Part shown: in pieces, positions 29,087 to 38,494 of the stretch
Numbering within the stretch: the stretch's first letter is position 1
Layout: every line of letters starts with the position of its first letter
Assembly: GCF_027460265.1 (NCBI RefSeq)
Contig: NZ_JAPZBC010000001.1
Coordinates: 3,003,501-3,067,500 of the forward strand
Reading direction: 5' to 3'
DNA: 64,000 bases
From: Streptomyces sp. WMMC940
GTDB taxonomy: Bacteria > Actinomycetota > Actinomycetes > Streptomycetales > Streptomycetaceae
Position numbers and translations under genes: made by a program
Notes under the pieces: model-generated
Seen by the model: only the letters and a program-made list of their open reading frames with translations
Told to the model about the DNA's origin: nothing
Database searches by the model: none

Positions 29087-29168
29087 TTCTTCTCCTGTGG
29101 TGTTTCAGGCGTGGAGTTCGTGGTCCGGGCCAGCGCCTGGCCCTGCCACTGAGGTCTCGGGGAGCTGA

Positions 29169-29603
29169 TCAGCCCTCGACCGTGATGCCCATGGAACGGG
29201 CGGTGCCGGCGATGATCTTCTCGGCGGCGTCCAGGTCGTTGGCGTTCAGGTCGGGCATCTTGGTGGTGGCGATCTCGCGGACCTGGTCGCGCGTCAGCTT
29301 GGCGACCTTGGTCTTGTGCGGCTCGCCGGAGCCCTTGTCCACGCCCGCAGCCTTGAGGATCAGCTTGGCGGCCGGCGGAGTCTTGGTGATGAAGGTGAAG
29401 GAACGGTCCTCGTAGACCGTGATCTCCACCGGCACGACCATGCCACGCTGCGACTCGGTCGCGGCGTTGTAGGCCTTGCAGAACTCCATGATGTTGACGC
29501 CGTGCTGACCCAGCGCGGGGCCGACCGGCGGAGCCGGGTTGGCGGCGCCGGCCTGGATCTGGAGCTTGATAAGCCCCGTGACCTTCTTCTTCTTGGGAGG
29601 CAT
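29169..29603 (-). CDS. rplK: 50S ribosomal protein L11
   Basis: L11 forms the GTPase-associated centre with 23S rRNA, the target of thiostrepton. The protein has 144 aa, [20 protein letters not shown], with the conserved proline region [19 protein letters not shown] and a C-terminal RNA-binding domain ending SMGITVEG. It lies 174 bp after nusG, a gap long enough for its own promoter. Confidence 0.98.
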
Positions 29604-29777
29604 TGCTCTCTCCGGGTCCAGTTGAGAGTTTGCTGAAACTGCATGACTTCCACCCGATCATCCGGATGGAGGCATACCGCACCACGATAACGGGTACCAC
29701 TGTGCGGCTGAAAACCGAGCAGGTCAGAACAGCCGCGGGGGCCGCTCTGACCTGGTCGGAAGCTGTGGGGCGATCCG

Positions 29778-30662
29778 TCAGTTCTTCTGGATCTGGTCGA
29801 AGCTGAGCTCGACCGGCGTCTCGCGGCCGAAGATCTCGACGAGGCCCTTGACCTTCTTCGAGTCGGCGTTGATCTCGTTGATCGTGGCCTGCAGGGTGGC
29901 GAACGGACCGTCGGTGACGGTGACCGAGTCGCCGACCTCGAAGTCCAGGACCTGGACCTCGACCTTGCGGGCCGGGGCCGGCTTGCCCTCGGCCTCGGCG
30001 GCCTCGCGGGCAGCCTTCTCCTCCGCCTCCGGGGCGAGCATCTTCACGATCTCGTCCAGGGTCAGCGGGTACGGGTCGTAGGCGTTGCCGACGAAGCCGG
30101 TCACACCCGGGGTGTTGCGGACGACGCCCCAGGACTCGTTCGTCAGGTCCATCCGGACGAGCACATAGCCGGGCAGCTTGTTCTGCCGGACGTTCTTGCG
30201 CTCGCCGTTCTTGATCTGGACGATCTCTTCCTCGGGCACCTCGGCCTGGTAGATGAAGTCCTCGACGTTCAGCGAGACGGCGCGCTGCTCCAGGTTGGCC
30301 TTCACGCGCTTCTCGTAACCGGCGTAGGTGTGGATCACGTACCACTCGCCGGGCAGCCCGCGCAGCTCCTCGCGGAGCGCGGCGACGGGGTCGGCCGGAG
30401 CCTCCGGCTCGGCCTCTTCGAGGGGCTGCTCGCCGGCCACGGCCTCCGCCGCCTCCGCGTCCTCGTCCACCTCGGCCACGGCCTCGGCTTCGTCGTCCAC
30501 GTGGATCGCGGCCTGCTCCGCGGGCTCACCCGCAGCGGCGTCAGCAGCCTCCGCCTGGTCCGGGTCGACGGAGTCCGCCGCCTCGACGATGTCGAGCGCG
30601 TCCTCAGCGGACTCGAGGCTGTCGCTCGGCTCAACGGCGTCGTTCAGGTTCGGGTCAGACAC
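29778..30662 (-). CDS. nusG: Transcription termination/antitermination factor NusG
   Basis: NusG binds RNA polymerase and couples it to Rho or ribosomes. The chosen start is GTG 30,662 ([14 protein letters not shown] follows), with AGGAAG upstream, giving 294 aa. Residues 1 to about 110 form an acidic Ala/Glu/Asp-rich extension. Next comes the NGN domain ([20 protein letters not shown]), a roughly 35-aa Ala/Glu insertion, and the KOW domain ([19 protein letters not shown]). The acidic extension is common in actinobacteria. It lies 74 bp after secE. Confidence 0.95.
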   Translation of the reverse strand: MSDPNLNDAVEPSDSLESAEDALDIVEAADSVDPDQAEAADAAAGEPAEQAAIHVDDEAEAVAEVDEDAEAAEAVAGEQPLEEAEPEAPADPVAALREELRGLPGEWYVIHTYAGYEKRVKANLEQRAVSLNVEDFIYQAEVPEEEIVQIKNGERKNVRQNKLPGYVLVRMDLTNESWGVVRNTPGVTGFVGNAYDPYPLTLDEIVKMLAPEAEEKAAREAAEAEGKPAPARKVEVQVLDFEVGDSVTVTDGPFATLQATINEINADSKKVKGLVEIFGRETPVELSFDQIQKN

Positions 30663-30736
30663 GGTGGCTGCTTCTTCCTGGATACAGATGGGGTGGAACA
30701 TGCGAAAAAGGCGCCGGTCAGGCGCCCTCCGCGGGA

Positions 30737-31024
30737 TCAGCCGAAGACGTACTTGACGGCTGCCTGGAAGCCATAGTCGATCACGGTCACAAGACCGATC
30801 ATGATGACCACGAAGATGATCACCACGGTCGTGTACGTCGTCAGCTGGCTGCGCGTGGGCCAGACGACCTTGCGAAGCTCGGCGACGACCTGGCGGTAGA
30901 ACAGCGCGAGGCGGCCGAGGGGGCCCTTCTTCCCGCGCTTGCCACCCTTTCGGGTCTTCTTGCGGGACTCGGGCGCCTCGTCCTCGGCATCAGGCATGTC
31001 GATGGAGCCCACGGCGTCCGTCAC
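30737..31024 (-). CDS. secE: Preprotein translocase subunit SecE
   Basis: SecE clamps the SecY channel. The start chosen is GTG 31,024 with AGGTGAGAG upstream, giving 95 aa ([16 protein letters not shown]...). There is a basic cytosolic stretch ([14 protein letters not shown]), the conserved [13 protein letters not shown], and one membrane helix near the C-terminus ([20 protein letters not shown]). It precedes nusG and follows tRNA-Trp, the classic order. Confidence 0.95.
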   Translation of the reverse strand: MTDAVGSIDMPDAEDEAPESRKKTRKGGKRGKKGPLGRLALFYRQVVAELRKVVWPTRSQLTTYTTVVIIFVVIMIGLVTVIDYGFQAAVKYVFG

Positions 31025-31130
31025 GTCTCTCACCTGATTCCGGGTCGTGGCCGTGCCGCGCCCGGTCGAGCCGCACGGCGATGCATTGAAGTACGTACAT
31101 GCGCACACATCCTGGCGAAGGTGTGTGTAG

Positions 31131-31203
31131 CAGGGCCGGAGGGACTTGAACCCCCAACCGCTGGTTTTGGAGACCAGTGCTCTACCAATTGAGCTACGAC
31201 CCT
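31131..31203 (-). tRNA. tRNA-Trp (CCA anticodon)
   Basis: A 73-nt cloverleaf. The acceptor stem AGGGTCG pairs with CGGCCCT with discriminator G. The anticodon stem TGGTC/AACCA encloses TCCAAA-type loop bases with anticodon CCA, and the T arm contains GGTTCAAGTCC. CCA is not encoded. It lies directly upstream of secE. Confidence 0.95.
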
Positions 31204-31407
31204 TTGTGGTTCCCCCCAAACCTACCGCATCGGCGGTGGTGGTCCGTGAGGGCCAACGACCAGTGAGTGTACGTGGTCGGAAGCCGTGCGTCGAACAGAT
31301 AGCTCCGAGGCGGTTCCTGTCCGCGTTCTGTCCGGACCCTGTCAGCCACCGCCCGACCCGCGAAACCCCCCTGCCCGGCCTCTCCGCGTTCTGGGACGAT
31401 GGACCGT

Positions 31408-32634
31408 ATGAGCGCTGCAACTCCTCCCACCGAGCGCCGGGTCTCCGCCCGTATCGGCGCGATCTCCGAGTCCGCGACCCTCGCCGTCGACGCCAAGGCC
31501 AAGGCCCTCAAGGCCGCCGGCCGTCCGGTGATCGGCTTCGGGGCGGGCGAGCCGGACTTCCCGACCCCGGACTACATCGTCGAGGCCGCGATCGAGGCCT
31601 GCAAGAACCCGAAGTACCACCGCTACACCCCGGCCGGCGGCCTGCCCGAGCTGAAGAAGGCGATCGCGGAGAAGACCCTCCGCGACTCGGGCTACGAGGT
31701 CGACCCCGCGCAGGTGCTGGTGACCAACGGCGGCAAGCAGGCGATCTACGAGGCCTTCGCGGCGATCCTGGACCCGGGCGACGAGGTCATCGTCCCGGCG
31801 CCGTACTGGACGACGTACCCGGAGTCGATCCGGCTGGCCGGCGGCGTCCCCGTGGAGGTCGTCGCCGACGAGACCACGGGCTACCGGGTGTCAGTGGAGC
31901 AGCTGGAGGCGGCCCGCACGGAGCGGACGAAGGTCGTCCTGTTCGTCTCCCCGTCCAACCCGACCGGCGCGGTCTACAGCGAGGCGGACACCGAGGCGAT
32001 CGCCCGCTGGGCCCTGGAGCACGGTCTGTGGGTGCTTACGGACGAGATCTACGAGCACCTCGTCTACGGCGACGCGAAGTTCACATCGGTCCCCGCGCTG
32101 GTGCCCGAGCTGCGCGACAAGTGCATCGTGGTCAACGGCGTGGCCAAGACGTACGCGATGACGGGCTGGCGGGTGGGCTGGATCGTCGGCCCGAAGGACG
32201 TCGTCAAGGCCGCGACCAACCTGCAGTCGCACGCCACCTCCAACGTCTCGAACGTGGCGCAGGTCGCCGCCCTCGCCGCGGTCTCCGGGGACCTGGAAGC
32301 GGTCGCGAAGATGCGCGAGGCGTTCGACCGCCGCCGGCAGACCGTCGTGCGGATGCTCAACGAGATCGACGGCGTGGTCTGCCCGGAGCCCGAGGGCGCG
32401 TTCTACGCGTACCCGTCGGTGAAGGGCCTGCTGGGCAAGGAGATCCGCGGGCAGCGTCCGCGGACCTCCGTGGAGCTCGCGGCGCTGATCCTGGAGGAGG
32501 CCGAGGTCGCGGTCGTTCCCGGTGAGGCGTTCGGCACGCCGGGTTACCTGCGGCTGTCGTACGCGCTCGGCGACGAGGACCTCGTCGAGGGCGTGTCGCG
32601 CATGCAGAAGCTGCTGGCGGAGGCCCGGGGCTGA
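31408..32634 (+). CDS. aspC: PLP-dependent aminotransferase, aspartate aminotransferase type
   Basis: A class I aminotransferase of 408 aa, [35 protein letters not shown] (substrate side), [21 protein letters not shown] and the PLP-lysine motif [16 protein letters not shown] are all intact. The C-terminal arginine is in [11 protein letters not shown]. Probably aspartate/2-oxoglutarate transamination, since this subfamily sits next to secE-nusG in Streptomyces. An ATG 9 nt upstream is also possible. Its terminator was split by the following insertion element. Confidence 0.9.
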   Translation: MSAATPPTERRVSARIGAISESATLAVDAKAKALKAAGRPVIGFGAGEPDFPTPDYIVEAAIEACKNPKYHRYTPAGGLPELKKAIAEKTLRDSGYEVDPAQVLVTNGGKQAIYEAFAAILDPGDEVIVPAPYWTTYPESIRLAGGVPVEVVADETTGYRVSVEQLEAARTERTKVVLFVSPSNPTGAVYSEADTEAIARWALEHGLWVLTDEIYEHLVYGDAKFTSVPALVPELRDKCIVVNGVAKTYAMTGWRVGWIVGPKDVVKAATNLQSHATSNVSNVAQVAALAAVSGDLEAVAKMREAFDRRRQTVVRMLNEIDGVVCPEPEGAFYAYPSVKGLLGKEIRGQRPRTSVELAALILEEAEVAVVPGEAFGTPGYLRLSYALGDEDLVEGVSRMQKLLAEARG

Positions 32635-32676
32635 GGTTCCGTTTCCGCCGGACGACATGAGGGGCGGGCCCCGGCC

Positions 32677-33990
32677 GGACTTCAGTTCTAGTGGTCGTTG
32701 CAACACCCCAGTTCAAGGGGTGTCATGGACTTCGAGATCCGCAAGAACAGGAAGCCGCAGGGGCCCAAGCCGTTGCTCCGTGAGCGGGCCGCATACTTCC
32801 AGCTCATGGAGCAGGGCTACAGCACCCGGGAAGCGGCCCGGATCGTCGGCATCGACCGGCGCACGGGCAAGAAGTGGCGCAACGGTCACACGAGGGGCCG
32901 CAAGGTAGTTCCTCCGATCCATCCCGAGCACGGGCACGCGTCCGTGACTGCGGGAGATCTGGAGGCGCCGCCTTGCGGCCCTTCGCGGTATCTCCAGGAG
33001 CACGACCGCATCCACATCGCCGACCGGCTGCGGGAGAAGGCGTCGATGCGGCAGATCGCCGCCGAGCTGGGCCGCAGCCCGTCCACCATCAGCCGCGAGA
33101 TACGCCGCAACCGGCGGACCATGCCCAAGGGAGGCTGGTACTACCGGCCGCACACCGCCCAGGCCCGGGCCGATGCCCGCCGACCCCGCCCCAAGACCGG
33201 CAAGATCGGCCAGAACCCCGAACTGCGGGACTTCATCCAGGACCACCTCACGATGCGGTGGAGCCCCGAGCAGATCTGCCAGGCTCTGCGGGCACGCTTC
33301 CCCGACCGGCCGGAGATGCACGTGACCCACGAGACGATCTACCAGGCCCTCTACGTCCACGGCCGCGGAGAACTCCGCCGGGAACTGACCCGCGCACTTC
33401 GCACAGGACGTGCCCGCCGGCGCCCGCACCGCCAGGCCCACAAGCGCACCTCCCGCGCCATCAAGGACATGGTCCTGATCAGCGACCGGCCCGCCGAAGC
33501 CGAAGACCGTGCCGTCCCCGGCCACTGGGAAGGCGACCTCATCATCGGCAAGGACGGACGCTCCGCCATCGGCACCCTGGTCGAACGGTCCACCCGCTAC
33601 GTGATGCTCGTGCACCTGCCGACGGGCCACAGCGCCCTCGCCACCCGCAACGCGCTCGCCGCCACCGTCCAGACCCTCCCGCCGCATCTGTGGCGATCCC
33701 TGACCTGGGACCAGGGTTCGGAGATGGCCGCCCACCGGTCGTTCACCGTCGCCACCGACATCCCGGTCTACTTCTGCGACCCGGCCAGTCCCTGGCAGCG
33801 GGGCTCGAACGAGAACACGAACGGCCTGCTGCGGCAGTATTTCCCTAAGGGCACCGACCTGAGCACCCACACCCCCGAGCACCTCCAGGCCGTCGCCGCC
33901 GAACTCAACAGCCGCCCACGCAAAACGCTCGACTGGGAAACCCCAGCCGAGCGCCTCGCTAAGCTACTGGACCTAGCCAGCTGACCAGCA
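32677..33990 (+). mobile_element. IS30-family insertion sequence
   Basis: The limits are set by the two arms of the disrupted terminator. The exact ends are unclear: the left end (GTGGTCGTTGCAACACC at 32,691) has no inverted copy at the right, where only GACCA (33,984-33,988) complements the left TGGTC. The right inverted repeat may be very short or partly deleted. No target duplication is obvious. Confidence 0.65.
32725..33984 (+). CDS. IS30-family DDE transposase
   Basis: A 419-aa transposase. N-terminal helix-turn-helix segments are present: YSTREAARIVGIDRRTGKKW, then MRQIAAELGRSPSTISREIR. The DDE catalytic domain has HWEGDLIIG (first Asp), LTWDQGSEM (second Asp) and NENTNGLLRQYFPKG (Glu), all the IS30 hallmarks. 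The frame is intact, so it may be active. Start ATG 32,725 follows AAGGGG within a small palindrome (CACCCC...GGGGTG). Confidence 0.93.
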   Translation: MDFEIRKNRKPQGPKPLLRERAAYFQLMEQGYSTREAARIVGIDRRTGKKWRNGHTRGRKVVPPIHPEHGHASVTAGDLEAPPCGPSRYLQEHDRIHIADRLREKASMRQIAAELGRSPSTISREIRRNRRTMPKGGWYYRPHTAQARADARRPRPKTGKIGQNPELRDFIQDHLTMRWSPEQICQALRARFPDRPEMHVTHETIYQALYVHGRGELRRELTRALRTGRARRRPHRQAHKRTSRAIKDMVLISDRPAEAEDRAVPGHWEGDLIIGKDGRSAIGTLVERSTRYVMLVHLPTGHSALATRNALAATVQTLPPHLWRSLTWDQGSEMAAHRSFTVATDIPVYFCDPASPWQRGSNENTNGLLRQYFPKGTDLSTHTPEHLQAVAAELNSRPRKTLDWETPAERLAKLLDLAS

Positions 33991-34115
33991 GGCCGGGGCC
34001 CGTTCTCCTTCCCCGGGCTCCGCCTCCCCCGCCGGGACGCGATTCTTCGTTCGGGCGAGGACTCGATCGGGGAAAGGGGCTGCCGTTCGGCCGGTGTCTG
34101 CGGCAAGATCCTGCA

Positions 34116-35168
34116 ATGCTGTGCCCGTCAGGGGGACACCCCCCGAACCCCCCGAGAGTCCGCGATCTCAGCCTGCTGCCCAAGGCCCATCTGCATCTGC
34201 ACTTCACCGGGTCGATGCGGCCCGGCACCCTGCTCGAGCTCGCCGACAAGTACGGTGTGCACCTCCCCGACGCGCTGACCGGCGGCGAACCGCCGAAGCT
34301 CCGGGCGACGGACGAGCGCGGCTGGTTCCGCTTCCAGCGGCTCTACGACATGGCGCGGTCGTGTCTGCGGGAGCCGGAGGACATCCGGAGGCTGGTTCGG
34401 GAGACGGCCCAGGAGGACGTCAGGGACGGCTCTGGCTGGCTGGAGATCCAGGTCGACCCCACCTCGTACGCCCCGATGCTGGGCGGGCTGATCCCCGCTC
34501 TGGAGATCATCCTGGACTCGGTGGACGAGGCGGCGCGGGAGACGGGGCTGGGGATGCGCGTCGTGGTCGCCGCCAATCGCATGAAGCATCCGCTGGACGC
34601 CCGCACGCTGGCGCGGCTGGCCGTGCGCTACGCCGACCGCGGGGTGGTCGGGTTCGGACTCTCCAACGACGAGCGGCGCGGTATGGCCAGGGACTTCGAC
34701 CGCGCGTTCGCGATCGCCCGCGACGGCGGCCTGCTGGCGGCACCGCACGGCGGCGAACTGACCGGCCCGTCGTCCGTGCGGGACTGCCTGGACGACCTCC
34801 ACGCCTCCCGGATCGGCCACGGCGTCCGCGCGGCCGAGGACCCGCGGCTGCTGCGCAAGCTCGCGGAGCGCGGTGTGACCTGCGAGGTCTGCCCCGCGTC
34901 GAACGTGGCCCTCGGGGTGTACGAGAAGCCCGAGGACGTACCCCTGCGGACGCTGTGGGACGCGGGTGTGCCGATGGCCCTGGGCGCGGACGACCCCCTG
35001 CTCTTCGGGTCGCGGCTGGCGGCCCAGTACGAGATCGCCCGTCGCCATCACGGCTTCACCGACGAGGAGCTGGCCGAGCTGGCCCGCCAGTCGGTCCGCG
35101 CCTCGGCCGCTCCGCAGCACGTGCGGGACGATCTGCTGGGCGGGATCGACGAGTGGCTGAAGGACTGA
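34116..35168 (+). CDS. Adenosine deaminase-family protein
   Basis: A metal-dependent purine deaminase of the ADA family, about 350 aa. Metal and catalytic motifs are all visible: HLHLHFTGS (about 27-35), PHGGEL (His and Glu), RIGHGVRA, CPASN and GADDPLLFGS. It probably converts adenosine to inosine, but other purines or adenine-like substrates are possible, as the family varies. The start is uncertain: ATG 34,116 has a poor binding site, and a GTG at about 34,158 (V of VRDLSLLPK) would remove 14 residues. The upstream flank was altered by the IS30 insertion 130 bp away. Confidence 0.8.
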   Translation: MLCPSGGHPPNPPRVRDLSLLPKAHLHLHFTGSMRPGTLLELADKYGVHLPDALTGGEPPKLRATDERGWFRFQRLYDMARSCLREPEDIRRLVRETAQEDVRDGSGWLEIQVDPTSYAPMLGGLIPALEIILDSVDEAARETGLGMRVVVAANRMKHPLDARTLARLAVRYADRGVVGFGLSNDERRGMARDFDRAFAIARDGGLLAAPHGGELTGPSSVRDCLDDLHASRIGHGVRAAEDPRLLRKLAERGVTCEVCPASNVALGVYEKPEDVPLRTLWDAGVPMALGADDPLLFGSRLAAQYEIARRHHGFTDEELAELARQSVRASAAPQHVRDDLLGGIDEWLKD

Positions 35169-35437
35169 TCCGGCGGTCCCGCCGCGCTCGGCCCGCGCTC
35201 GGCCCGCGCGAGGTCGGGCCGGGGCCGAACCCGGGCGTCCTTGAACCCTTGTGCGGGACCCCCTCCCGGTCCGCCCGCCCGGCACGCGTGCACTCACCGC
35301 GTGGCCGCGGTCGCCCGGGGTGCGTCCTGGTGCGTCCGGTACGAGGACGTCCGGATGCTCCGGCCCCGCGACGGAACGCACCGGACGGACGCGCGCCCCG
35401 CCCCGCGGGCGGACGGCGCCGGTCCTCGAGCCCGGCC
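35169..35437. other. Convergent intergenic region ada-murB
   Basis: 269 bp between two converging genes. It contains short G+C-rich repeats (CTCGGCCCGCG twice near 35,190) but no clear gene. A shared terminator could lie here, but I did not find a convincing stem. Confidence 0.5.
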
Positions 35438-36493
35438 TCAGAGGCCGACGCCGACCGTCACCGGCTCGTTGACGAGGGTGACCCCGAAAGCGTCGCGGAC
35501 TCCGGCGACCACCTCGCGAGCGAGCGCGAGGAGGTCCTCGGTGGTGGCCTCGCCGCGGTTGGTGAGGGCCAGGGTGTGCTTGGTGGAGATCCGGGCGGGG
35601 CCGCTGCCGTAGCCCTTGGTGAAGCCGGCCTTGTCGATGAGCCAGGCGGCGGAGGTCTTGGTGTGCCCGTCACCGGCCGGGTAGGCGGGCGGGGTGACGT
35701 CCTCGCCGAGCCGCTCCCGGACCCGGCCGAGGAAGGTCTCGTACTCGGCCGTCGTCAGGATCGGGTTGGTGAAGAAGGAGCCGGCCGACCAGGTGTCGTG
35801 GTCGTCCGGGTCCAGGACCATGCCCTTGCCGGCGCGCAGCCTCAGGACCGCCTCGCGGGCCGCCGCCAGCGGTACACGTTCGCCCGGCTCCACCCCGAGC
35901 ACCCGCGCGGTCTCCGCGTACCTGATGGGCGCGGACAGGCCCCCCGCGTCCTCCAGCCGGAACCGGACGCGCAGCACCACGTGGCGTTCGGGGTCGCCCT
36001 TGAAGCGGCTGTGGCGGTAGGAGAAGCCGCAGTCGGCGTTCGGCACGGTGACGGTCCGGCCGCTGCGGCGGTCGTAGGCGACGACCTCGGTGATGGTGCT
36101 GGACACCTCCTGCCCGTACGCCCCGACGTTCTGGATCGGGGTGGCGCCGGCCGAGCCGGGGATGCCGGAGAGGCATTCCAGTCCGGCCAGTCCGGCCTCG
36201 ACGGTGCGGGCCACGGCGTCGGTCCACGTCTCGCCCGCCGCGAGTTCCAGCTCCCCGCCCTCCAGACGGAAGCCGGTGGTGGCGATGCGCAGCGCCGTGC
36301 CGTCGAACCCCTTGTCCCCGATCACCAGGTTGCTGCCGCCGCCGATGAGGAGCAGCGGGGTCCCGGCGGCGTCCGCCTCTCGGACGGCGGCGATCACCTC
36401 GTCGTCGGTGGTCGCCGTGACGAGACGGGTGGCCGGACCACCCAGGCGGAAGGTGGTCAGCGGGGCGAGAGGCGCGTCATGGAGTTCCAGCAC
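35438..36493 (-). CDS. murB: UDP-N-acetylenolpyruvoylglucosamine reductase
   Basis: The second step of peptidoglycan precursor synthesis: NADPH- and FAD-dependent reduction of enolpyruvyl-UDP-GlcNAc to UDP-MurNAc. The protein has 351 aa from a GTG start (LELHDAPLAPLTTFRLGG follows). The FAD-binding segment is PLLLIGGGSNLVIGD (about 46-60). The motif GIPGSAGATPIQNVGAYGQE, the Tyr/Arg region GFSYRHSRFK and the C-terminal KTSAAWLIDKAGFTKG are present. It is type I-like with typical length. Confidence 0.95.
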   Translation of the reverse strand: MLELHDAPLAPLTTFRLGGPATRLVTATTDDEVIAAVREADAAGTPLLLIGGGSNLVIGDKGFDGTALRIATTGFRLEGGELELAAGETWTDAVARTVEAGLAGLECLSGIPGSAGATPIQNVGAYGQEVSSTITEVVAYDRRSGRTVTVPNADCGFSYRHSRFKGDPERHVVLRVRFRLEDAGGLSAPIRYAETARVLGVEPGERVPLAAAREAVLRLRAGKGMVLDPDDHDTWSAGSFFTNPILTTAEYETFLGRVRERLGEDVTPPAYPAGDGHTKTSAAWLIDKAGFTKGYGSGPARISTKHTLALTNRGEATTEDLLALAREVVAGVRDAFGVTLVNEPVTVGVGL

Positions 36494-36505
36494 GGGGACA
36501 AGGGT

Positions 36506-36545
36506 ACGGTCCGGGCCGCTCCGGTCAGGGAGCGGCCGGGGCCGT
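36506..36545 (-). terminator. Strong hairpin between hadB and murB
   Basis: A roughly 17-bp stem with one mismatch and a 6-nt loop. It lies about 210 nt beyond the hadB stop and just upstream of the murB start. It could end the hadAB transcript or lie in the murB leader. Confidence 0.4.
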
Positions 36546-36756
36546 GGACGGCGGGTCGTGCTGCGGCCCGTCAGGACGCTTCCCCGCGGGGCGGGACCCG
36601 CCCGGCCCGGAATGTGTCCGGGCCCACTCCGGTGCGGGGAGTCCGGCAGCCCGGCCGCCCGGGGCCCGTTCCCACGGCCCGGGGCCGAGCCGTGGGAAGC
36701 GTGGAGGACCTGTGCTCCTAGCGGTGGCTCCGGAGCCCGGGGCCGATCGGAGCGCC

Positions 36757-37185
36757 TCAGGCGAGGCGGACGACCGCCCGGGACATCCCGAGCACCTTCT
36801 GCCCCGCCGAGACCGCGGTCAGATCGACGCGCACCCGGTTGTCGTCCAGCTTGGCCGCGACCTTGCCGCTGACCTCGATGACCGCGCCCCGGTCGTCGTT
36901 CGGCACGACCACCGGCTTGGTGAAGCGGACCCCGTACTCGACGACCGCGGCCGGGTCGCCCGCCCAGTCGGTCACCACGCGCGCCGCCTCGGCCATCGTG
37001 AACATGCCGTGCGCGATCACGTCGGGCAGCCCGACCTCCTTGGCGAACTTCTCGTTCCAGTGGATGGGGTTGAAGTCCCCGGACGCACCGGCGTAGCGGA
37101 CCAGCGTCGCCCGGGTCACCGGGAAGGTCTGCGCGGGCAGCTCGGTGCCGACCTCGACGTCCTCGTACGCGATCTTCGCCGCCAT
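36757..37185 (-). CDS. hadB: MaoC-like hydratase/dehydratase, HadB type
   Basis: A 142-aa hot-dog fold protein (MAAKIAYEDVEVGTELPAQT). The MaoC hydratase motif is visible with D and H residues in YAGASGDFNPIHWNEKFAK (about 40-58), followed by GLPDVIAHGMFTM. In mycobacteria HadB supplies the catalytic residues of the (3R)-hydroxyacyl-ACP dehydratase with HadA, and the same pairing is expected here. The start is 4 nt after the hadA stop, so the pair is one operon. Confidence 0.88.
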   Translation of the reverse strand: MAAKIAYEDVEVGTELPAQTFPVTRATLVRYAGASGDFNPIHWNEKFAKEVGLPDVIAHGMFTMAEAARVVTDWAGDPAAVVEYGVRFTKPVVVPNDDRGAVIEVSGKVAAKLDDNRVRVDLTAVSAGQKVLGMSRAVVRLA

Positions 37186-37189
37186 CGGG

Positions 37190-37642
37190 TCAGCCCTCCT
37201 CGGCGGCACGCGCCACCAGCTTGGTCCAGGCGGTGACGACGTGCTCTCCGGCCTCGTCGTGCACCTCGCCACGGATGTCCAGGATGTCGTTGCCCGCGAG
37301 CGACTTGATCGCCTCGATCGTGGAGGTGACCGTCAACCGGTCCCCCGCCCGCACCGGCCGGCTGTACGCGAACTTCTGGTCCCCGTGCACCACACGGCTG
37401 TAGTCCAGGCCGAGCTGCGGATCCTCGACGACCTGTCCCGCCGCCTTGAACGTGATGGCGAACACGAAGGTCGGCGGGGCGACCACGTCCGAGTGGCCGA
37501 GCCGCTCGGCGGCCTCGGGGTCCGTGTAGGCGGGATTGGCGTCACCGACGGCCTCCGCGAACTCCCGGATCTTCTCCCGGCCGACCTCGTACGGCGCGGT
37601 GGGCGGATAGGTCCGCCCGACGAAGGACTGGTCGAGCGCCAT
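37190..37642 (-). CDS. hadA: MaoC-like dehydratase partner subunit, HadA type
   Basis: A 150-aa N-terminal-type MaoC domain (MALDQSFVGRTYPPTAPYEV). It has the hot-dog region (FAEAVGDANPAYTDPEAAER, VVAPPTFVFAITF, VVHGDQKFAYSRPVRAGDRL) but lacks the full hydratase motif, as HadA and HadC do. It probably provides substrate binding in a heterodimer with HadB. The acyl substrate in Streptomyces is not established from sequence. Confidence 0.85.
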   Translation of the reverse strand: MALDQSFVGRTYPPTAPYEVGREKIREFAEAVGDANPAYTDPEAAERLGHSDVVAPPTFVFAITFKAAGQVVEDPQLGLDYSRVVHGDQKFAYSRPVRAGDRLTVTSTIEAIKSLAGNDILDIRGEVHDEAGEHVVTAWTKLVARAAEEG

Positions 37643-37717
37643 GGACTCGCTACCTCCTGGTTTCCGTTCCTGGCGGGTGCCACCGGAACACTCGCCGGTA
37701 ACCCCGTGACAAACGAC

Positions 37718-37749
37718 GCGAGGCCGCCCCCGAGTGGGGACGGCCTCGC
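37718..37749 (-). terminator. Terminator after rpmG
   Basis: GCGAGGCCG (37,718-37,726) pairs with CGGCCTCGC (37,741-37,749), 13 nt after the rpmG stop. Confidence 0.75.
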
Positions 37750-37762
37750 ATTCGAGCCTGAT

Positions 37763-37927
37763 TCAGCGCGTCTCGCGGTGCGCGGTGTGCGCGTTGCAGC
37801 GCGGGCAGTGCTTCTTCATCTCAAGACGGTCCGGGTTGTTGCGCCGGTTCTTCTTGGTGATGTAGTTCCGCTCCTTGCACTCCACGCAGGCCAGCGTGAT
37901 CTTCGGGCGGACGTCGGTGGCAGCCAC
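37763..37927 (-). CDS. rpmG: 50S ribosomal protein L33, zinc-binding (C+) form
   Basis: 54 aa from GTG 37,927 with AAGGAGC upstream: [20 protein letters not shown]. Two CxxC pairs (CVEC and CPRC) form the zinc site of the C+ type. Streptomyces often encode a second, cysteine-free L33 used under zinc shortage; none is in this window. It lies between tRNA-Met and hadA. Confidence 0.95.
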   Translation of the reverse strand: MAATDVRPKITLACVECKERNYITKKNRRNNPDRLEMKKHCPRCNAHTAHRETR

Positions 37928-38013
37928 GTGAGTGCTCCTTGGACGGATGGACGGATTGAACGCAGAAAAGAGTAGCCGATCGAAGGACCGACCCCACAAT
38001 CGGCTACCGTGTG

Positions 38014-38086
38014 TAGCGGTGACCGGACTTGAACCGGTGACACAGCGATTATGAGCCGCTTGCTCTACCGACTGAGCTACACCGCT
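38014..38086 (-). tRNA. tRNA-Met (CAT anticodon), elongator type
   Basis: A 73-nt cloverleaf. The acceptor AGCGGTG pairs with CACCGCT, discriminator A. The anticodon loop CTCATAA gives anticodon CAT. The first acceptor pair is A-T, and the anticodon stem lacks the three G-C pairs of initiator tRNA, so it is an elongator. Confidence 0.93.
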
Positions 38087-38133
38087 TCGGCGCCGGATCC
38101 CCTCGCCCGAGGGCGAGGATCATCCAACACCAG

Positions 38134-38206
38134 AGCCCCAATACGGAATCGAACCGTAGACCTTCTCCTTACCATGGAGACGCTCTGCCGACTGAGCTAT
38201 TGGGGC
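38134..38206 (-). tRNA. tRNA-Thr (GGT anticodon)
   Basis: A 73-nt cloverleaf. The acceptor GCCCCAA pairs with TTGGGGC. The anticodon stem TCTCC/GGAGA encloses ATGGTAA, giving anticodon GGT. It lies 47 bp upstream of tRNA-Met on the same strand and is probably co-transcribed with it and rpmG. Confidence 0.93.
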
Positions 38207-38494
38207 GAGCGATGAAGACATTACACGGTCGGTCGCCGATCGCCCAAATCCGTTTACGGGCCACGTTGGCCGCCTTCGTCGCGTACCGGCGGAGCCCCCT
38301 CCCGGCCACCTCACGGGACACCGCCGGCCCCGCCGCCACGCCCGTCCCCGTACGCCACTCGTGGTCACACCGGTACGACTATTGCGCTCCTCCTCGATGC
38401 GCGGTCGGGGCGCCCCTAGGCTCGGCACACGCCGGGTGATCTTGATCGTCCCGCAGGCCGCCCCCAGGCCACTCCCCCGCCCGTCAGGAGCGCG

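Larger units (their letters stand above)
32665..34002 (+). terminator. aspC terminator split by an IS30-family element
   Basis: CGGGCCCCGGCC (32,665-32,676), 30 bp after the aspC stop, is perfectly complementary to GGCCGGGGCCCG (33,991-34,002), which lies just beyond the transposase gene and is followed by TTCTCCTT. The two 12-nt arms would form a normal terminator if the 1,314 bp between them were removed. Confidence 0.6.

Noticed and set aside
34094..36721. A long plus-strand frame overlapping ada and murB
   Set aside because: It lies out of frame with the ADA motifs and antisense to murB, and it is Arg/Gly/Pro-rich without any domain.
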